Source: an uncultured Cellvibrio sp. (GTDB taxonomy: Bacteria > Pseudomonadota > Gammaproteobacteria > Pseudomonadales > Cellvibrionaceae). From it: DNA of 64,000 nucleotides. Below, piece by piece: positions 60,019-64,000 of this stretch. Below the pieces are notes generated by a model, which had not been told where the DNA came from, did no database searches, and saw nothing but the letters and a program-made list of their open reading frames with translations. Within the stretch, counting starts at the first letter, position 1; every line of letters begins with the position of its first letter. Made by a program: the position numbers and the translations under genes. Location of the stretch: the NCBI GenBank assembly GCA_937958105.1, contig CALFXJ010000005.1:1-64000 (forward strand), given 5' to 3'.

Positions 60019-60034
60019 AGACGACCAGTCATTT
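60019..60034. promoter_or_regulatory. TetR operator copy 2
   Basis: AGACGACCAGTCATTT, 13 of 16 bases identical to copy 3 (60118-60133). It lies 23 bases after the tetR stop and upstream of the lipid A deacylase-like gene. Confidence 0.6.
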
Positions 60035-60117
60035 GTAAATCCGTCTAGTGACAGCCTACTGCCACTACACTTAATTCAACGCATGAATTTTGCTGCCTTG
60101 TTTGTGCGTTATTTTAC

Positions 60118-60133
60118 AGACGACCGGTCATCT
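60118..60133. promoter_or_regulatory. TetR operator copy 3
   Basis: AGACGACCGGTCATCT; the core GACGACCGGTCATC is a near-perfect palindrome (one mismatched pair) centred on CCGG, as in NemR-type operators. It lies about 80 bases upstream of the lpxR-like start. Confidence 0.65.
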
Positions 60134-60213
60134 AAAGAAACCAAATGATTTTTGTCTGCAGCTGCAGGTCTATCGTATGAGCCGGCAGCTGCGCAGTACC
60201 GAAGGAATTGACC

Positions 60214-61344
60214 ATGACCAGATTTTCACGACTCATTCGTCACATTGCCGTTCTGGGATTTGCCACCCTGCCCCTGCTTACGGCCGCTAAACCTGCGGAT
60301 CATCCCCCGCTCTATGTCGCCAGTCTGATTGAAGATGCCAAGCACCCTTACCCGTCGACGGTAGTCCTGCCCTACAAGGAGCCTCTGAAGTCCAGCTGGG
60401 CGCTGGCTGTTGATAACGACATCCTTGCCTTGGGCGGGCGGGATCAGGATTACACCTATGGTATTAACTTCACTTACTCCGGCCGCGCCGCCGAAGATGC
60501 CTGGTTCTCACTGGATAAACCCCTGACAGCCATCGATCGTCTGCTCGGCCTGGATGACTCGGCCGACCATACCATTGAGAACCATCGGATCGAGGTGGGG
60601 ATGTTCGGCTTTACGCCCGAAGACATCACTGTCGCGGCAGCCAATCCTAATGATCGTCCGTATGCCAGTCTGATTTACTGGTCAAATACGCGTGAACTGA
60701 TGGACTTGAACAGCAATGTGTCCTGGAAGACCACGCTGACGGTAGGGGCCTTGGGCCTGAATCTGGTCGGCGAATTTCAAAACACTGTCCACGATAAACT
60801 CAATGGCAACGAAGCTGCGGGCTGGGACAACCAGATCAGCGAGGGCGGCGAACTGACGGCGCGCTATGCCATTGCCCGCCAACAATACCTCGGCACTGTG
60901 TTTGATGACATGGAAGTTAAAAGCACGGTGCAGGCATCAGTAGGTTATCTCACCGAAGCCAGCTGGAGCCTGAGCTTCCGCGATGGTAAGTACCACACCC
61001 CTTGGTCGTCCTTTAACCCGGAACTGGCGAGCTACGGTGAGAAATCCACCTACAACACCAGCAGCAGAGCCATCAGAGAGCACTATTTCTGGGCCGGTAT
61101 GGCGGTGAAAGCACGCGCTTACAATGCGTTTCTGCAAGGTCAGTTCCGCGACAGTCCAGTGACTTATGATCACCACGAGCTGAATCCCATCGTGTTTGAA
61201 GCCTGGCTGGGCTATACCATTGCTTTTGCAGAAGGATATCGCCTGAGCTATGTCCTGCGCGGACATACCTCAGAGATCAAGCATGGTGCCGGAGACCGCA
61301 ACCTGATGTGGGGTGGCGTCATCCTCGCCCGGACTTTTGACTAA
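60214..61344 (+). CDS. LpxR-like lipid A deacylase (DUF2219)
   Basis: 376 residues from the ATG at 60214 (AAGGA upstream; a TTG six bases earlier is an ORF artefact). A signal peptide (LIRHIAVLGFATLPLLTAAK) is followed by the DUF2219 barrel. It includes the N-terminal AVDNDILALGGRDQDYTYGINFTYSG with the Asn-Asp and Asp residues of the LpxR active site. LpxR removes the 3'-acyloxyacyl chains of lipid A at the outer membrane. The two operator-like sites upstream point to control by the neighbouring TetR protein. Substrate within the family is inferred. Confidence 0.83.
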   Translation: MTRFSRLIRHIAVLGFATLPLLTAAKPADHPPLYVASLIEDAKHPYPSTVVLPYKEPLKSSWALAVDNDILALGGRDQDYTYGINFTYSGRAAEDAWFSLDKPLTAIDRLLGLDDSADHTIENHRIEVGMFGFTPEDITVAAANPNDRPYASLIYWSNTRELMDLNSNVSWKTTLTVGALGLNLVGEFQNTVHDKLNGNEAAGWDNQISEGGELTARYAIARQQYLGTVFDDMEVKSTVQASVGYLTEASWSLSFRDGKYHTPWSSFNPELASYGEKSTYNTSSRAIREHYFWAGMAVKARAYNAFLQGQFRDSPVTYDHHELNPIVFEAWLGYTIAFAEGYRLSYVLRGHTSEIKHGAGDRNLMWGGVILARTFD

Positions 61345-61449
61345 CCCACCCGCCAAGGGCCGCTGCACTGAAAGATTCGGATAATTAATTTCATCCGCGC
61401 GGCCTGTGTCGATTTCATCATCTTCCAAACGACTACTCATCATCAAACA

Positions 61450-61911
61450 TCAGTCGGGGTCCAACAGCCTTGGCCCTGAGCCTTCGGCCGCGAGCTCATC
61501 CCATGGATTACGCAGAGGACAGTCACGCAATGACAGACAACCACAACCGATACATTTGGTTAACTGGTCGCGCATCTGGGTAAGCCGCTGGATACGCTCA
61601 TTAAGCTCCTGCCGCCACTGCGCTGACAGACGGCGCCAGTCTGTGGCTGTAGGTGCACGCTCATCCGGCAGCACCTGCAAGGCCTCGCGGACAGAAGCCA
61701 GCGGAATGCCCATGCGCTGCGCAACCTTAATGAGGGCGACCCGTCGCAGCACATCGCGCTGATAACGTCGCTGATTACCGGCGTTGCGCCAGCTTCTAAT
61801 CAGACCTTTGGACTCGTAAAAATGGATTGCAGAAACCGCAACACCACTGCGTTTTGCAACCTCGCCAACACTCAGTTCCGGGCGAAATTGATCATTGCAG
61901 ATCTTTTTCAT
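61450..61911 (-). CDS. soxR: Redox-sensitive MerR-family regulator SoxR
   Basis: 153 residues from the ATG at 61911 (AGG 8 bases upstream), the length of E. coli SoxR. The MerR helix-turn-helix is ELSVGEVAKRSGVAVSAIHFYESKGLI, and the 2Fe-2S ligands CIGCGCLSLRDC (C-x2-C-x-C-x5-C) are intact, followed by CPLRNPWDELAAEG. It activates promoters with an over-long 19-base spacer when its cluster is oxidised. It is divergent from the unknown gene at 61989 and shares the SoxR box with it. Confidence 0.92.
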   Translation of the reverse strand: MKKICNDQFRPELSVGEVAKRSGVAVSAIHFYESKGLIRSWRNAGNQRRYQRDVLRRVALIKVAQRMGIPLASVREALQVLPDERAPTATDWRRLSAQWRQELNERIQRLTQMRDQLTKCIGCGCLSLRDCPLRNPWDELAAEGSGPRLLDPD

Positions 61912-61923
61912 GTATTTCACCTA

Positions 61924-61954
61924 TTGACCTCAAGTTAACTTGAGGTTTTAGCAT
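61924..61954 (+). promoter_or_regulatory. SoxR-dependent promoter with perfect SoxR box
   Basis: -35 TTGACC (61924-61929), 19-base spacer, -10 TAGCAT (61949-61954). The palindrome CCTCAAGTTAACTTGAGG (61928-61945), the same as in E. coli soxS, sits in the spacer. The 19-base spacing is the mark of SoxR activation. It drives the gene at 61989. Confidence 0.9.
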
Positions 61955-61988
61955 TCCCGCCATTACAACACAACCGAGGGGACCAACC

Positions 61989-62399
61989 ATGCTGACACAC
62001 ACTGACACCAGGCTGCGGCAAAATGCGTTTGCTGATGAACACGCCGGCATGATTAAAGCCATTGAAGATATCTTTCGCGGCCGCCATCCACTGCCCGCGC
62101 CCGGCGCTCGCGGCCGCGCAGTCTCTGCAGGCGGAAAGAAATCCATTGCACGACTGCCGGTGTCCATGCTGCAACAATTCGAGGGGCAAATGCATTATGA
62201 GTTACTGAATGTGGTCCCCCTTCGTGATGGCCTGGCGGTAGTCAAAATCCAGCAGACACCGCTGGATAACGAAGGCCGCCGTATTGAGGAGGCCACCACA
62301 TCGTCGTTGATGGCAATTGCAAAGTCCGACGACGAGTGGGAAATGGTTGGCCTGCCGCTGCCGCGTCATTGCCTGTTGCAGATGGACGATACCGAGTAA
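61989..62399 (+). CDS. SoxR-controlled protein of unknown function
   Basis: 136 residues; GAGGGG lies 7 bases before the ATG. It has no signal peptide, membrane helix or motif I recognise. It starts with a short charged region (HTDTRLRQNAFADEHAGMIK), then a Pro/Gly/Ala-rich basic loop (RHPLPAPGARGRAVSAGGKK), then beta strands (YELLNVVPLRDGLAVVKI and EWEMVGLPLPRHC). The second half may have an NTF2/SnoaL-like shape, which I cannot confirm. Expression under redox-cycling compounds is predicted from the promoter. Confidence 0.8.
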   Translation: MLTHTDTRLRQNAFADEHAGMIKAIEDIFRGRHPLPAPGARGRAVSAGGKKSIARLPVSMLQQFEGQMHYELLNVVPLRDGLAVVKIQQTPLDNEGRRIEEATTSSLMAIAKSDDEWEMVGLPLPRHCLLQMDDTE

Positions 62400-62479
62400 A
62401 TTGTGCAACACCGTAAAATCGAAGCCATCTGCATGAAGCAATAAATCCGTTATATGCTCCACCAACATAAGGAGGTCGT

Positions 62480-63403
62480 GTGCAAGCGATCATCTCAGTA
62501 AACAAACTGACGAAAACCTATCCATCGGGCCTGAGAGCGCTCAACAACATCAACCTCGACATCCGTCGCGGTGAAATCTTTGCACTACTCGGACCAAACG
62601 GCGCGGGCAAGACTACCCTGATCAGCATTATCTGCGGGATCGTCAATCCGGGCGAAGGACAGGTGCTGGTCGATGGTCACGACATTGTTAAAGACTATCG
62701 CAGCGCCCGGGCAAAGATCGGCTTGGTACCGCAGGAATTGTCCATCAGTATGTTCGAAAGCGTATGGGCCACCGTTAAATTCAGCCGTGGCTTGTTTGGT
62801 AAATCTCCTGATGATGCCTGGCTGGAAAAAATATTAAAGGATCTGTCACTGTGGGATAAAAAAGACAGTCGAATCATGGCTTTGTCCGGTGGCATGAAGC
62901 GGCGGGTGCTGATCGCCAAAGCGCTCGCCCACCAACCGCAGATCCTGTTTCTCGACGAACCTACCGCCGGGGTAGACGTAGAGCTGCGCCGTGACATGTG
63001 GGACATGATTCGCAACCTGCGCAACAGCGGTGTCACCATCATCCTGACAACCCACTACATTGAAGAAGCCGAAGAGATGGCAGATCGTATCGGCGTCATC
63101 AATAAAGGGGAAATTATTCTGGTGGAAGAAAAGACAACCTTGATGCAGAAGCTTGGCAAAAAGCAACTGACCCTTCAGCTCCAGCAGCCACTGCCTCAGA
63201 TTCCGGTTGAACTTAATCATTATCAACTGGAGCTGAGCAACGATGGCAACCAATTGATTTATACCTTCGACAGCCAGGAAGATGCTGACATCGCCGGCCT
63301 GCTTCGCCATCTGGGAAATCTCGGGATCGAATTCAAGGATTTACAAACCAGCCAGAGCTCTCTGGAAGATATTTTTGTCAATTTGGTAGGAGGACACGCA
63401 TGA
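62480..63403 (+). CDS. ABC-2 type transporter ATP-binding protein
   Basis: 307 residues from GTG at 62480 with AAGGAGG upstream. Walker A LLGPNGAGKTTL, signature LSGGMKRRVLIAKAL, Walker B ILFLDEPTAGVD, and switch His in TTHYIEEAEE are complete. It resembles YadG of E. coli. It powers export through the permease, whose start overlaps its stop by 4 bases. It is separated by 80 bases from the SoxR-controlled gene and might be read through from it. Confidence 0.9.
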   Translation: MQAIISVNKLTKTYPSGLRALNNINLDIRRGEIFALLGPNGAGKTTLISIICGIVNPGEGQVLVDGHDIVKDYRSARAKIGLVPQELSISMFESVWATVKFSRGLFGKSPDDAWLEKILKDLSLWDKKDSRIMALSGGMKRRVLIAKALAHQPQILFLDEPTAGVDVELRRDMWDMIRNLRNSGVTIILTTHYIEEAEEMADRIGVINKGEIILVEEKTTLMQKLGKKQLTLQLQQPLPQIPVELNHYQLELSNDGNQLIYTFDSQEDADIAGLLRHLGNLGIEFKDLQTSQSSLEDIFVNLVGGHA

Positions 63404-64000
63404 ATATTCATGCCATAAAAGCGATTTATCTTTTCGAGCTGGCGCGCACCTGGCGAACCCTGATGCAGAGCATCGCTTCTCCTGTACTGTCTACTTCGCT
63501 GTACTTCATCGTCTTTGGCTCTGCCATAGGTTCACGCATGGTGGAGATCGACGGCATCAGTTATGGTGCATTTATCATTCCCGGGCTGATCATGCTTTCG
63601 CTTCTCACTGAAAGTATCTCCAATGCCTCCTTCGGGATATACATGCCCAAGTTCACCGGCACCATCTACGAAATCCTGTCAGCGCCTATCTCCGCCTTGG
63701 AGATCGTCATCGGCTTTGTCGGCGCAGCCGCAACCAAATCCATCATCCTGGGTTTGATCATTCTTGCTACAGCACGACTGTTCGTAGATTTCAGCATTCT
63801 TCATCCATTCTGGATGCTGGGATTCCTGGTCCTCACTTCGGTAACCTTCAGCCTCTTTGGTTTTATTATCGGTATATGGGCAGATGGGTTTGAAAAGCTG
63901 CAGATCATACCGATGATGATCGTTACCCCTTTGACCTTCCTGGGCGGAAGCTTTTATTCCATCCATATGCTGCCGCCGCTGTGGCAGACCATCACGCTGT
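63400..64000 (+). CDS. ABC-2 type transporter permease (3' end outside window)
   Basis: Open from the ATG at 63400 to the window edge (200 codons seen). It begins MNIHAIKAIYLFELARTWRT; helices visible at SPVLSTSLYFIVFGSAIGS, GAFIIPGLIMLSLL, FVGAAATKSIILGLIILATA and MLGFLVLTSVTFSLFGFIIGI. The TFLGGSFYS region matches the YadH-type ABC-2 signature. It is the membrane partner of the ATPase before it. Confidence 0.88.
   Translation, partial: MNIHAIKAIYLFELARTWRTLMQSIASPVLSTSLYFIVFGSAIGSRMVEIDGISYGAFIIPGLIMLSLLTESISNASFGIYMPKFTGTIYEILSAPISALEIVIGFVGAAATKSIILGLIILATARLFVDFSILHPFWMLGFLVLTSVTFSLFGFIIGIWADGFEKLQIIPMMIVTPLTFLGGSFYSIHMLPPLWQTITL

Noticed and set aside
1..64000. tRNA, rRNA, prophage, integrase or transposase genes
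   Set aside because: Looked for along the window and in the protein set; none was recognised.

Overview
The window is a stretch of bacterial chromosome from a gammaproteobacterium. The Pseudomonas-type sulfite reductase (cysI with a DUF934 partner), FAN1-type VRR-NUC nuclease, DUF2970 protein, SoxR with its classic box, Fur- and Zur-type operators, MdtABC-like RND pump and several large TonB-dependent receptors all fit a Pseudomonas/Cellvibrio-like free-living organism. The exact genus is my inference and cannot be fixed from the sequence alone. Gene density is normal, and I see no prophage, transposase, CRISPR array, rRNA or tRNA.

Layout. 1-9.0 kb: a response regulator with a degenerate GGDEF domain (cut by the window edge), an overlapping nuclease/helicase pair (FAN1-like plus a PD-(D/E)XK-XPD/DinG helicase fusion), rluA, two small membrane proteins, and cysI-DUF934. 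9.1-19.6 kb, all on the minus strand: a lipid and membrane cluster (acyl-CoA dehydrogenase, FadD, SPFH protein, NfeD, patatin), then dienelactone hydrolase, Nudix, NIF3-like, and serC-serA for serine synthesis. 20.4-27.3 kb: metal uptake. It holds a Fur-controlled ECF sigma factor, a FecR that stops at 100 residues, and an STN-containing TonB receptor, with an unrelated DUF4442 gene inserted in the cassette. A Zur-boxed, His-rich ZnuD-type zinc receptor follows.

27.4-42 kb: an unknown 508-residue protein, an MFS transporter, the mdtABC-like operon flanked by REP-like repeats, a Gfo/Idh/MocA oxidoreductase, an HELVH metallopeptidase-like secreted protein and a HAD-IIA phosphatase. 42-46.8 kb: a large TonB receptor and small envelope proteins, including one with a VPxPA/PEP-CTERM tail.

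46.9-58.1 kb looks like a stress-tolerance island. It holds a Pmp3-like peptide, topoisomerase IB, a TerB/DnaJ protein, four ferritin-like or four-helix proteins of at least three types, DUF2243-CtaG, the TIGR02587/TIGR02588 pair, a PAP2 phosphatase and a lipid kinase. 58.2-64 kb: a TPR-retropepsin protein; a TetR regulator with three copies of an operator-like sequence next to an LpxR-type lipid A deacylase; soxR divergent from an unknown gene whose promoter carries a perfect SoxR box; and the start of an ABC-2 exporter.

The most interesting points are the truncated FecR inside a still Fur-controlled cassette, the tandem copies of the mdtC 3' end fused to a REP-like repeat, the SoxR-controlled orphan gene, and the three-operator TetR-lpxR module with a promoter that predicts a leaderless tetR mRNA.
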